Counted from the first letter of the stretch, positions 52,674 to 61,403 are shown. The stretch is DNA of 64,000 nucleotides from Nonlabens sp. Ci31 (GCF_012974865.1 NZ_CP043633.1:124001-188000), one strand, 5' to 3'. Notes: generated by a model not told the origin, from the sequence alone. A program made the numbers and translations.

Positions 52674-54158
52674 TTATGGATTGTTGATACGAACCAACCT
52701 GAACAATGTATCTTTTAGCACTAGAACCCCTCCTTCATAGGTGTGGAATCTTTGTAATTTCCATAACTCTGCTTTTGTAATTATCTTTTTAGGCTGCTTT
52801 TGCTTATATGTATTCAGTTGTAATTCTAGCCATCCTTTTTGCGTTGAGACTGGAAAACGATCTTGATAGAATTTATAATAAACCCCAAAGGTAAACTCTG
52901 CTCCAAAATAAGAGGCAGTAGGTAGTGGTTCTATTTTATAAGAGCCCTCAAAATCTGTTATCTGTAACTTTTCTGATGTTCTTAATTCGTATGGGACCTC
53001 ATTCTCATCATATCCAATAAACAAAAAATCCCCCAGATCATCATATATATTATTTGGGAAAAATTTCCACGATTGATGCCAGAAACCAGTGAAGATACCA
53101 GGATCGGCTAACTGTTTACCTATGGTATATTTATATAAAGGAAGACTGGATAGAAAAGGACTTAAATAACTATTTTTACTCCAATGATAGAAGTTACCGT
53201 GTAAGATGAATAGCATTGTTGCTAGAATAAAAACTCTTTTAACGTTTTTCCATCGATGCGAAAGGACTTCCAAACCTATAGAATTTTGATACCTCCAACG
53301 GTCAGGAAAGATCTTCCAACTCCAGAAGCTTTGGGGTAATAAAAGCAATCCAAAGGCTAACCCTATAAGAAAAAAGGTTCCTACGTGTAGGAATACAGCC
53401 ATAATACCGTGCAATAAAATAATAGAAATTGCAGACCACAATCTTGCTCTTTGAAAGAAGAAAGAGAGCAATAACAGTATGGAAACCAGCACTTCTAAGT
53501 AAAAACCGGCATAAGTAAAAGTTTGAGCCAGTTCGGGATACATACCCAATTGTTGTAATAATGGTCTTGCATGAATCAGATCCTTTGAAACTACCTCGAG
53601 CAATCGGCCACTCTGCCATAATTCTCCGTTTTTAAAAATCCAACTGGAGAAATAGATTAAGAACAATTGAAATTGAAAACCCAACTGAGCCAACTTTCCA
53701 AAATTAAAAAAAGTTGCTTTTTGATTTTGAAAAAATTGAAATCGACGGTTAAGAGGCAAGAACATAGCCCAAAATAATGCCGTCTCCTCTAGGTGTTCTA
53801 CACCATGAGAAATATAAGGGTTGGTAGTTATCAAACTAGCGAAAGTTATGAAAAGCACTGGTGTGATCCATTTTGTCTTATAACCTATCACAAACAAAAG
53901 GCTTAGTAACAACATCAGAGATAATAAGAAATAGTACCAAAGATTAGAGTCTGACCAATTAAATAATGGAAAACTCTCCCCGTAATAATCGCTCGAACTT
54001 GCTTCTGGAAGCCACTCGTTATTATTGTAATAGACGCCCACAGCTGGAAAACGATAAAAAATTAAATTATAGATAAGGGCAACACCTAATGCAATTCTAA
54101 AAAGCCCAAGCGACCTGAGGTCAAAACTCATAATTCTATTTTCCAATGATACTTTCAT
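52674..54158 (-). CDS. HTTM-domain multi-pass membrane protein, copy 1
   Basis: 494 residues. The N-terminal ~300 residues form the HTTM bundle (about six helices; SFDLRSLGLFRIALGVALIY, PLNRRFQFFQN, FLPLNRR-type loop, YFSSWIFKNGELWQSGRLLE). A mostly soluble C-terminal part of ~190 residues follows. HTTM is shared with vitamin K-dependent gamma-carboxylase and with SdpB, the membrane protein needed to mature the SdpC toxin of Bacillus. It overlaps its paralogue upstream by 4 bp. The substrate is unknown. Confidence 0.85.
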   Translation of the reverse strand: MKVSLENRIMSFDLRSLGLFRIALGVALIYNLIFYRFPAVGVYYNNNEWLPEASSSDYYGESFPLFNWSDSNLWYYFLLSLMLLLSLLFVIGYKTKWITPVLFITFASLITTNPYISHGVEHLEETALFWAMFLPLNRRFQFFQNQKATFFNFGKLAQLGFQFQLFLIYFSSWIFKNGELWQSGRLLEVVSKDLIHARPLLQQLGMYPELAQTFTYAGFYLEVLVSILLLLSFFFQRARLWSAISIILLHGIMAVFLHVGTFFLIGLAFGLLLLPQSFWSWKIFPDRWRYQNSIGLEVLSHRWKNVKRVFILATMLFILHGNFYHWSKNSYLSPFLSSLPLYKYTIGKQLADPGIFTGFWHQSWKFFPNNIYDDLGDFLFIGYDENEVPYELRTSEKLQITDFEGSYKIEPLPTASYFGAEFTFGVYYKFYQDRFPVSTQKGWLELQLNTYKQKQPKKIITKAELWKLQRFHTYEGGVLVLKDTLFRLVRINNP

Positions 54159-55651
54159 TCGCTTTTTAAGTCATTTAAATTTAACTCTTGTAAACAGTAA
54201 GTATGAAACTCATAAGCATATGATGTACCGTTCCAGTTTGGAGTTTTTGACAAGTAGACTAAATACAAGTTCTCAACAGTGCCTTCTTTTTCCTTGTCCA
54301 TTTTAAGACTGTATTCTACCAACATTTCTTGATATGTGGCACTCGTGAACCGATCAGAGTAGTCTTTTAAACTGACCGTATAAAGGTAATCTGTATATTC
54401 CAGATGATGTCCAAATCCATTTATAAATTTTGCCTGATCTATATTATTAAGGTCATTTATTTCTTTGCCTATCTCGATTCCATTTAAAGAAAAAACACCG
54501 GCTTCATTTTCTTCGATAATTAAATACAATCCTAAATCAGAGGTTGCATTCATTTGAAAAAACACCCAAGGTTGATCATTAAAGCCGTACAGAAAATACA
54601 ACGGAATCCATCTTTTATAAAACAAATCATAGCTGCCAGGAATAGAACGCATCAAAGGACTCACATGACTTCCTAAATACCAATATCTTAAATTACCCTT
54701 TAACATTATTGCAATAACCGCGAGTAGCAAGAAAGTTTTTAGATAAGCTGTCCTTACTCCTTTAAATGATACAGAACTTTTACTTGAAGAATCATTTTTT
54801 AAAAACTTCCAGCGCTCCCAGAAATGCTTTGGTAATAAAGCAGCGCTAAATGCCATACCCATAATCAAGAAAGGTCCTACTTGCGCCATCATCATTATTC
54901 CTAAATGAAGTAACACAATCATCATTGCTGCAATAAGCTTTAAATTCCTTTTAAAAGGCCATAGGATAAATACTGGAATTAAAAACTCCCAAACTAAAGC
55001 TACATAGGTAAGTACTTTTAAAACTAGAGGATAGTTTCTTAGTTGAAAACCAAAACCAGAAGCAAAATACTCATCTTGAACAACTAGCTCTATTGCATTA
55101 CCATCCAACCATATAGCACCATTTTTAACCAAAAAACTCGTTAAATAAATCAACGCTATTTGCAAATACAACCCGTATAATGCGAGAGGATGTATGGAAA
55201 AATCTCTATGCTTCACACAACTCCATACCGTTCCAGTAGGTAGAAATATGCTCCAAAAAAGAGATACCAATACCATAAAATGGAAACCAGTGATCAGGTA
55301 AAGACTATTTACTATAATCAGACTATAGCAAAAAAATAATATGGGCTTAACAAATCTATCCAATAACCCTATGGTAAAACAAATCGATAGTAAAATGCTA
55401 AAGAAAATAAAAGCAATAAAAGCATTTTCTCCAAGAGCGTTTACTACATCAAATCCAGTTCCATAATAAGGCTCAATGGCAGATTCAGGTCTTAAAATAC
55501 CTGAGAAATAGTACTTCTCAAGAAATAGAAACTTATAAAAAACCAAATCATAAAGAACTGCAAGACCTGTGATGATTCTCCACAATGCAAGTGACCTAAA
55601 GTCAAAAGAAATCGTTTTACGATCTAAATGATTGCCAAGTCTTTTAAGCAT
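54155..55651 (-). CDS. HTTM-domain multi-pass membrane protein, copy 2
   Basis: 498 residues, paralogous to copy 1 along its whole length: SFDFRSLALWRIITGLAVLY, FWSIFLPTGTVWSC, YLTSFLVKNGAIWLDGNAIE, then helices to about 300 and a soluble C-terminal region. It begins 14 bp after the stop of the E1 dehydrogenase gene and overlaps copy 1 by 4 bp, so E1, both HTTM genes and OsmC B could be one transcript. A heterodimer is plausible. Confidence 0.85.
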   Translation of the reverse strand: MLKRLGNHLDRKTISFDFRSLALWRIITGLAVLYDLVFYKFLFLEKYYFSGILRPESAIEPYYGTGFDVVNALGENAFIAFIFFSILLSICFTIGLLDRFVKPILFFCYSLIIVNSLYLITGFHFMVLVSLFWSIFLPTGTVWSCVKHRDFSIHPLALYGLYLQIALIYLTSFLVKNGAIWLDGNAIELVVQDEYFASGFGFQLRNYPLVLKVLTYVALVWEFLIPVFILWPFKRNLKLIAAMMIVLLHLGIMMMAQVGPFLIMGMAFSAALLPKHFWERWKFLKNDSSSKSSVSFKGVRTAYLKTFLLLAVIAIMLKGNLRYWYLGSHVSPLMRSIPGSYDLFYKRWIPLYFLYGFNDQPWVFFQMNATSDLGLYLIIEENEAGVFSLNGIEIGKEINDLNNIDQAKFINGFGHHLEYTDYLYTVSLKDYSDRFTSATYQEMLVEYSLKMDKEKEGTVENLYLVYLSKTPNWNGTSYAYEFHTYCLQELNLNDLKSE

Positions 55652-55665
55652 TAATTTACCTCTTA

Positions 55666-57792
55666 TTAATAACTCAAGATCTCCTCAATTTTAGCTTTTA
55701 CTTTCTCTGTACTAGGAATCATCGTTTCTTCTAAAATAGAATTCAATGGAATCGCTGGCATATTTTCAGAACCTATAACCATTACTGGCGCATCGATGTA
55801 TTTAAAACATTCTTCTTGAATGCGACCTTGTAAACCTCGAGAAAAACTATTATCGCTGGGCTCCTCAGTGACTACCAGACATTTTCCACATTTCTTCACA
55901 CTCGCAAAAACCGTCTCATAATCCAGCGGGTGTAAGGTTCTTAAATCTACAATTTCTACTCGATCTTGTAAACCAAGCTCGGCAGTGGCATTCATTGCCC
56001 AATGCACACCCATTCCGTAAGTGATAATCGACAAGGTTTCTTCTTCTTCTTTTTTCCAAATCTCCTGTAAAACCCAAGCTTTGCCAAAAGGCAATACATA
56101 ATCCTCACTAGGCTGGACACTTGTCGCTCCTTTGGTACCTTTTACTTTGGACCAGTACAATCCTTTGTGTTCAAAAATCACTACTGGATTTGGGTCGTAA
56201 TAGGCCGCTTTCAGGAGTCCTTTTAAATCGGCGCCGTTTGATGGATATGCAATTTTTAAACCTCTTATGTTAGAAACTACACTTTCCATAGAACTGGAAT
56301 GGTAAGGACCGCCAGAGCCGTATGCTCCTATTGGCACGCGCAATATCATAGATACTGGCCATTTTCCATTACTTAAATAGCAAGAACGAGACACTTCGGT
56401 AAACAACTGGTTCAATCCAGGCCAGATGTAATCGGCAAACTGCACTTCTACAATCGGTTTTAATCCTACAGCACTCATTCCTACCGTACTTCCCACGATA
56501 AATGCTTCTTGAATAGGGGTGTTGAATACTCTATTATCACCAAACTTTTGAGCTAAGGTTGCTGCTTCTCTAAAAACACCGCCTAATCTGCTACCTACAT
56601 CTTGTCCGTAGAGCAAGCATTCTGGGTGTTTTCTCATCAATTCCTCTATGGCAAATAGGGCACAATCTACCATGACCACTTTCTCTGCCCCTGCTGGAGA
56701 GCGTTCTCCTTTTTCTTCGGTAATTGGTGTTGGCGCAAAATCGTTTGTAAATAAATCGGCTGGTTCTGGATCGGGTTGTTGTAAAGCTAAGTCTAGGGCT
56801 TTTTTTACTTCCGCTTTCGCGAAAGCGTCATAACCATCCACATCCTGCTCACTAAAACCATTATCAAACAATAACTGTCTCAAACGCGGATATGGATCAC
56901 GGCTTCTCGCCTCTTCCAAATCATCGCGGTAAAACTCCATACGCACGCCACTCGTATGATGATTTAATAAGGGAACTGTTGCATGAACCAAAAATGGTCT
57001 ACGCTCTGTTCTTATTTTCTCAATCACCTCATTTAAGGTATTATAGCTTTCTTCAAAATCAGTCCCATCTATAGAAATCGCCTCTATTCCATGGAATCCA
57101 GCGGCATATTCGGCCGCATTTTGAGCACGTGTCTCTTCAGCATTGGCACTGATATCCCAGCCGTTATCTTGTACTAAATAGAGAATAGGCAATTGCTTTA
57201 AAGCAGCCATTTGAAAAGCCTCTGCAATCTCACCTTCTGTAACAGACGCGTCACCTAGAGAACAAACTACTATTGAATTTGAATCATCCGTATTTAAATG
57301 TTCTCGACTCTTCGACAAGCTCAAAGCAGCACTATCGCTCGAGCTGGCATTTTCTTTTATTTTTTCTTGCTGCTCTACTGTTAGACTTTCTTTATAATGA
57401 AAACCTAACGCCACTCCAGTCGCAGGAATAGCTTGCATTCCTGTAGCACTAGACTGATGAGGAATTTTAGGCTTGTCATCATCCCTTAAAGATGGATGCG
57501 AGTAATAGGTACGACCACCAGAAAAAGGGTCCTCTTTCTTAGCCAGTAGTTGCAACATCAAATCATATGGCTTCATGCCTATAGACAACAACATCGCGTC
57601 ATCTCGGTAATATGGAAACGCATAATCTTGAGGCTTTAACTGCATACCTAATGCTGTCTGAATCACTTCATGACCGCGACTGGTCGCGTGAACGTACTTA
57701 GAAACTGTTTTAAAGTTTTCTTCGTAGAGTTCCGTCATTGCTTTAGCAGTGGTTAGGTTTTTGTAGGCTTTTTTGAGTAGTTCCTTATTCAT
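55666..57792 (-). CDS. 2-oxoacid dehydrogenase E1, fused alpha and beta subunits
   Basis: 708 residues from MNKELLKKAYKNLTTAKAM (57792). The alpha half (about 1-330) has the thiamine-diphosphate motif CSLGDASVTEGEIAEAF; the beta half (about 375-708) has GQDVGSRLGGVFREAATLAQ and VGMSAVGLKPIVEVQFADY. This fused E1 is the Bacteroidota branched-chain/2-oxoisovalerate type and should act with the E2 at 59895-61220. Residues about 167-189 (with SDSAALSLSKSREH) look like an insertion from a repeat. The palindrome at 56813-56826 is read AFAKA in the linker between halves. Confidence 0.92.
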   Translation of the reverse strand: MNKELLKKAYKNLTTAKAMTELYEENFKTVSKYVHATSRGHEVIQTALGMQLKPQDYAFPYYRDDAMLLSIGMKPYDLMLQLLAKKEDPFSGGRTYYSHPSLRDDDKPKIPHQSSATGMQAIPATGVALGFHYKESLTVEQQEKIKENASSSDSAALSLSKSREHLNTDDSNSIVVCSLGDASVTEGEIAEAFQMAALKQLPILYLVQDNGWDISANAEETRAQNAAEYAAGFHGIEAISIDGTDFEESYNTLNEVIEKIRTERRPFLVHATVPLLNHHTSGVRMEFYRDDLEEARSRDPYPRLRQLLFDNGFSEQDVDGYDAFAKAEVKKALDLALQQPDPEPADLFTNDFAPTPITEEKGERSPAGAEKVVMVDCALFAIEELMRKHPECLLYGQDVGSRLGGVFREAATLAQKFGDNRVFNTPIQEAFIVGSTVGMSAVGLKPIVEVQFADYIWPGLNQLFTEVSRSCYLSNGKWPVSMILRVPIGAYGSGGPYHSSSMESVVSNIRGLKIAYPSNGADLKGLLKAAYYDPNPVVIFEHKGLYWSKVKGTKGATSVQPSEDYVLPFGKAWVLQEIWKKEEEETLSIITYGMGVHWAMNATAELGLQDRVEIVDLRTLHPLDYETVFASVKKCGKCLVVTEEPSDNSFSRGLQGRIQEECFKYIDAPVMVIGSENMPAIPLNSILEETMIPSTEKVKAKIEEILSY
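56813..56826. repeat. Iterated palindrome GCTTTCGCGAAAGC
   Basis: Perfect copy inside the E1 gene, read AFAKA close to the alpha-beta junction. Confidence 0.95.
57301..57350. repeat. Repeat-like insertion inside the E1 gene
   Basis: The stretch holds cttcgacaagctcaaagc and cactatcgctcgagc, a pattern I associate with dispersed repeats in Flavobacteriia. It is read in frame as a Ser-rich segment absent, by memory, from typical E1 sequences at this point. Not verified by alignment. Confidence 0.4.
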
Positions 57793-57856
57793 AGAGTAAA
57801 GATACAAAGCACAGAAAAGTTATACTAACAGTTGTTAGTTAAAAATGAGATATAAC

Positions 57857-57891
57857 AAAAAAACCTTCTAAAATTTAATTTTAGAAGGTTT
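57857..57891 (-). terminator. Terminator between the hypothetical lipoprotein and E1
   Basis: Stem AAACCTTCTAAAA / TTTTAGAAGGTTT (57861-57873, 57879-57891) with a T-run on the minus strand. It separates the 57913-58491 gene from E1, so E1 needs its own promoter. Confidence 0.85.
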
Positions 57892-57912
57892 AAACATTAA
57901 ATCAGCATCTGA

Positions 57913-58491
57913 TTATATAGGAGTGTCTAAAATCTTTTCATAACTTAAAAATAATTCTACGTTTTTCCAATGACCATTTTTATCATAAAATTCAGTCTTG
58001 ATAGTAAAATAGACCCATCTGTTTTCCCAGGACGTATCCAATACTACAGAACGAAAACTTGAATTATAGTTATTGTAAAAATCGTTAACTTCTAAAACAA
58101 TATTATCATTATCACTATTATAAATAAATTTGCCCAGTAAATGTTTATCTCTTAAACAAATGTCAGGCATATACTGTGGCGAAAATTCTGATAAAGGCAC
58201 TTCTACACTGAATTCATTATAATACTCATTGCTTGTAAGGGAACACTTATAAGAATCAAAGATTTTAGAGTTTCCACAGAAAGAACCTTCTACATATAAA
58301 TTTGTTTGAGAAATACTATCGCCATCGAGGTCTATGGGAATGTTTACAACGGCATTTCTTAATTCATAAGTTCCATGAACTTCCTGCATAAACATACTCA
58401 GTTTATCACTGTCGCTTGCATCATTACTGTCACATTGAATAAAAATCACAACAATTGCTGAAATAAAAATATTTATAAATAAATTTTTTAT
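57913..58491 (-). CDS. Hypothetical lipoprotein without a normal start codon
   Basis: The clear lipoprotein signal KNLFINIFISAIVVIFIQC (lipobox FIQC) follows a TAG stop with only ATA (58489-58491) at the expected start position; the first usable codon is a GTG at 58449, which would cut the signal away. Either ATA initiates or the start has been lost. The ~190-residue mature part is beta-rich (FSVEVPLSEFSPQYMPDICL, then NDNIVLEVNDFYNN and ENRWVYFTIKTEFYD) with three Cys. Family unknown. Confidence 0.5.
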   Translation of the reverse strand: MKNLFINIFISAIVVIFIQCDSNDASDSDKLSMFMQEVHGTYELRNAVVNIPIDLDGDSISQTNLYVEGSFCGNSKIFDSYKCSLTSNEYYNEFSVEVPLSEFSPQYMPDICLRDKHLLGKFIYNSDNDNIVLEVNDFYNNYNSSFRSVVLDTSWENRWVYFTIKTEFYDKNGHWKNVELFLSYEKILDTPI

Positions 58492-58789
58492 CTATTGGAC
58501 TTTTAGAGGAACTAAAGAAAAAGAAACCTTAGCTGTTGTATATCTGCTTAGATCATAATAAGTGCGTTTCCAATGTATACAACCAAAATTAAATTGTGAA
58601 TTACCCTCGTTAATTATTACGTTATCAACAAAGTAAACTCTAGCTTGATCTAAATTGTTGGAGTCTTCAGAATATGATCGAGTTATCATTGAACCTTTAG
58701 TCACCTCTGCACTTGCTCTAAACTCGGCTCCTATCTTAAGAGTTTTACCGGTCATCGCATCTAATCAAAAATTTGTATTGTATTCTGAC
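58492..58789 (-). pseudogene. 3' fragment of an unknown gene fused behind a broken GIY-YIG copy
   Basis: From 58789 the frame runs SEYNTNF, a TGA stop, then LDAMTGKTLKIGAEFRASAE and on to a stop at 58492; an 87-codon open frame from the ATG at 58755 is possible but starts within what looks like continuous coding sequence. Its left junction is exactly where the GIY-YIG duplicate ends (58790). I read it as the C-terminal part of a gene whose 5' end was replaced. Its stop TAG touches the next gene. Confidence 0.45.
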
Positions 58790-58971
58790 TGAAACTCTTC
58801 TAAGCAGACTAGATTTTTGACATTATGCTTCTTAGTAAACCCTTCAAACATTTCCAGTTTGTGCTGTTCCATTCTATTATCGATTCCTCCAGTCATTCCA
58901 ATATAAAGAGTCCCATTCTTCTTACTAGCGAGAATATAAACATAGTAACAATGAAAATCTCTATTGGGCAT
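58765..58971 (-). pseudogene. Truncated GIY-YIG endonuclease copy
   Basis: 68 residues: MPNRDFHCYYVYILASKKNG through VKNLVCLEEFQ match the intact gene at 59287-59607, then the frame runs into unrelated sequence and stops. The GIY-YIG core is half present (the YVYIL and YIG strands, as GTLYIGMTGG), but the second half is missing, so it should be inactive. Confidence 0.85.
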
Positions 58972-59260
58972 TTTTGGTTTTCGCTTCTCTCAACTGTCGA
59001 TTTGTTTCTCCGCGCTCTATTATTATTTCTTTCAATTTTCAATTTGTTTCTCCGCGCTTGACGCGGAGCCTACGCGATATTGGTATTTTATTATACTCTT
59101 GCACTGAAAACTAAGTTCTAATCCTTGAGTTCACGTAAAGCTATATCCTAAAATTCAAATTTCATCATCCGCCGACATGGATCCCGAGTCAAGTGCGGGA
59201 AAACAATAAGAAATAGTTTCCTCGTCAGGGGCGGGAAAACAAAAACGGTATTTTTTTTTT
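58790..59260. repeat. ~470-bp direct repeat, copy 1
   Basis: Matches 59426-59896 at a constant offset of 636 bp with few differences. It includes the 5' part of the GIY-YIG gene and about 290 bp upstream, with a CTCCGCG/CGCGGAG hairpin near 59050-59069 and repeated gcgggaaaac. Confidence 0.88.
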
Positions 59261-59286
59261 CATCTCAAACTCAGAAAAATCAATTC

Positions 59287-59607
59287 TTATTTATTTCCCA
59301 TAAATCCTTTCCAATCTTCGGTCAAATCTCTCCATTGTGGATTTTCCTCTTCTATTAAATCAATCTTCCACTGTCTGCGCCACTTCTTTAATTTCTTTTC
59401 CCTTGCCATCGCATCATCCACATATTGAAACTCTTCTAAGTAGACTAGATTTTTGACATTATGTTTCTTAGTAAACCCTTCAAACATTTCCAGTTTGTGC
59501 TGTTCCATTCTATTATCAATTCCTCCAGTCATTCCAGTATAAAGAGTCCCATTCTTCTTACTAGCGAGAATATAAACATAGTAACAATGAAAATCTCTAT
59601 TGGGCAT
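59287..59607 (-). CDS. GIY-YIG endonuclease-domain protein
   Basis: 106 residues, the usual length of stand-alone UvrC-N-like GIY-YIG proteins. YVYILASKKNGTLYTGMTGG (10-29) supplies the two GIY/YIG strands, NRMEQHK the conserved Arg/His region, and LEEFQYVDDAMAREKKLKKW the catalytic Glu and following helix. Function of these small proteins is unknown. It lies between the E2 and E1 genes, and its promoter and 5' half have been duplicated downstream. Confidence 0.92.
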   Translation of the reverse strand: MPNRDFHCYYVYILASKKNGTLYTGMTGGIDNRMEQHKLEMFEGFTKKHNVKNLVYLEEFQYVDDAMAREKKLKKWRRQWKIDLIEEENPQWRDLTEDWKGFMGNK

Positions 59608-59896
59608 TTTTGGTTTTCGCTTCTCTCAACTGTCGATTTGTTTCTCCGCGCTCTATTATTATTTCTTTCAATTTTCAATTTGTTTCTCCGCGCTTGACGC
59701 GGAGCCTACGCGATATTGGTATTTTATTATACTCTTGCACTGAAAACTAAGTTCTAATCCTTGAGTCCACGTAAAGCTATATCCTAAAATTCAAATTTCA
59801 TCATCCGCCGACATGGATCCTGCGTCGAGCGCGGGAAAACAATAAGAAATAGTTTCCTCGTCAGGGGCGGGAAAACAAAAACGGTATTTTTTTTCT
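59426..59896. repeat. ~470-bp direct repeat, copy 2
   Basis: Second copy of 58790-59260; it holds the intact gene's 5' half and the spacer up to the last codon of the E2 gene, marking it as the likely source copy. Confidence 0.88.
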
Positions 59897-61220
59897 AGTA
59901 ATGTTCTGTCGGCGCTTGCTCCAAATTCAAAGCCACTTGCTTTAAAAAACTACCTCCTAAAAATCCATCCACTACTCGGTGATCAAAAGATAAGGATAAC
60001 ATCATCATACTTCGTATTTCTATCGAATCGACACCGTCTTTAGTCATGACCTCAGCACGTTTTTTGATAATTCCTGTGGCAAGAATCGCTACTTCCGGCT
60101 GATTGATAATAGGCGTTCCCATAAGAGAGCCAAAAGTTCCTACGTTAGAAATTGTAAAAGTCCCTCCTTTTATATCATCACCTCCTAGTTTGTTTTCTCT
60201 CGCCAGGTTTGCCATTCGATTCACATCTGCAGCGATTTCTTGTAGGGATTTCTGATCGGCGTTTTTTACTACTGGAACGATTAAGTTTCCAGATGGCAGC
60301 GCCGTTGCCATTCCTACATTAATATTTTCTTTAACGATGATGTTTTTTCCATCTACACTTGCATTGATATGAGGATATTCCTTAATTGCTCGTGCTACTG
60401 CATCTACAAATAATGGTGTAAAGGTCAATCGCTCGCTGTACTTTTCTTGAAAAGCCACTTTATTCTTATTACGCCAGTTCACTAAATCGGTTAAATCTGC
60501 CTCTACATAAGCCGTCACGTGCGGACTGGTGTGCTTGCTGTAGACCATGCGATCAGCAATCATCCTGCGCATGCGGTCCATTTCTACAATCTTACCAGTT
60601 CCTTTGTCAAATTTTAATTGAGGTATCCGATAAGCTGTTGGGTCTGGTTCATTGCTCACTGCTTGTGCAAACTGGAATGGTCTTCCCTCATTGATGTAGT
60701 TCACCACGTCACTTTTGCGCAACCTACCTTCATTTCCCGTTGCTGGAATACGCGCTAGCTCTTCATAGGACATATGATTTTCACGAGCTATGACATCTAT
60801 TAATGGACTGACGAAAAGATCTTTATTAATGAATGAATTGGAGATCGAATTTGAACTGGAATTCGAAATCTTGAGCTTCTTATCTTGCTTTACCGTATCA
60901 GTAATCGGTGCTTTAGTATCGCTAGGTGCCATCTGTTGCTCAGCCTTTGAACTCGTTTGACTAGCTGAAGAACCATCGGTTGCTTCAAAATGAGCCATTA
61001 CAGTTCCTATATCCACCACATCATTTGCAGCGTACAAGTGCTTAGACATGGTTCCAGCGGCTGGCGCTGGCACTTCATTATCTACTTTATCGGTTCCTAC
61101 TTCTACTAAAATATCTCCTTCTTCAAAAGATTCTCCTTCTTGAACGAGCCAGTTTAAGATGGTTCCTTCGGTAATTGATTCTCCCATTTTTGGGAGTATA
61201 AAATCCATAGTCTTTGCCAT
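59895..61220 (-). CDS. 2-oxoacid dehydrogenase E2 (dihydrolipoamide acyltransferase)
   Basis: 441 residues. Lipoyl domain 1-80 with the lipoylation site Lys45 (VGTDKVDNE), a Ser/Gln-rich linker, a peripheral-subunit-binding domain (about 140-180; SPLIDVIARENHMSYEELAR) and a catalytic domain to the end with His414 in SFDHRVVDG. It partners the fused E1 at 55666-57792. Residues about 118-130 (ISNSSSNSISNSF) are encoded by TTCnAn hexamers like those in the intergenic arrays at 26450, 28127 and 28846. Confidence 0.94.
   Translation of the reverse strand: MAKTMDFILPKMGESITEGTILNWLVQEGESFEEGDILVEVGTDKVDNEVPAPAAGTMSKHLYAANDVVDIGTVMAHFEATDGSSASQTSSKAEQQMAPSDTKAPITDTVKQDKKLKISNSSSNSISNSFINKDLFVSPLIDVIARENHMSYEELARIPATGNEGRLRKSDVVNYINEGRPFQFAQAVSNEPDPTAYRIPQLKFDKGTGKIVEMDRMRRMIADRMVYSKHTSPHVTAYVEADLTDLVNWRNKNKVAFQEKYSERLTFTPLFVDAVARAIKEYPHINASVDGKNIIVKENINVGMATALPSGNLIVPVVKNADQKSLQEIAADVNRMANLARENKLGGDDIKGGTFTISNVGTFGSLMGTPIINQPEVAILATGIIKKRAEVMTKDGVDSIEIRSMMMLSLSFDHRVVDGFLGGSFLKQVALNLEQAPTEHY
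60835..60870. repeat. Hexamer repeat inside the E2 linker
   Basis: Six 6-bp units (gaattg gagatc gaattt / gaactg gaattc gaaatc) encode the Asn/Ser-rich linker. On the minus strand they are TTCnAn units. Confidence 0.6.
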
Positions 61221-61276
61221 GGCATAAAAATAAGAAAACTAAGGCTCGTTAGTATGTAAAATTATGTTGTAATTCT

Positions 61277-61290
61277 GCTTTTGCGAAAGC
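61277..61290. repeat. Degenerate iterated palindrome (intergenic)
   Basis: GCTTTTGCGAAAGC, one base from the consensus, in the spacer between E2 and the large secreted protein. Confidence 0.65.
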
Positions 61291-61403
61291 GCGACAAAAA
61301 TGAGCTTATTTACATTTTAAAAAATTAAAATGCTAATATCCTGATTGAGATAATATTATCCAATATAAATGGGGAATTGGAATAATAAGAGTAACTTTAA
61401 TAT

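Noticed and set aside
57301..57350. Calling this an insertion sequence or transposon end
   Set aside because: It is only about 50 bp, has no transposase and no target duplication that I can see; kept as a repeat-like insertion of uncertain kind.
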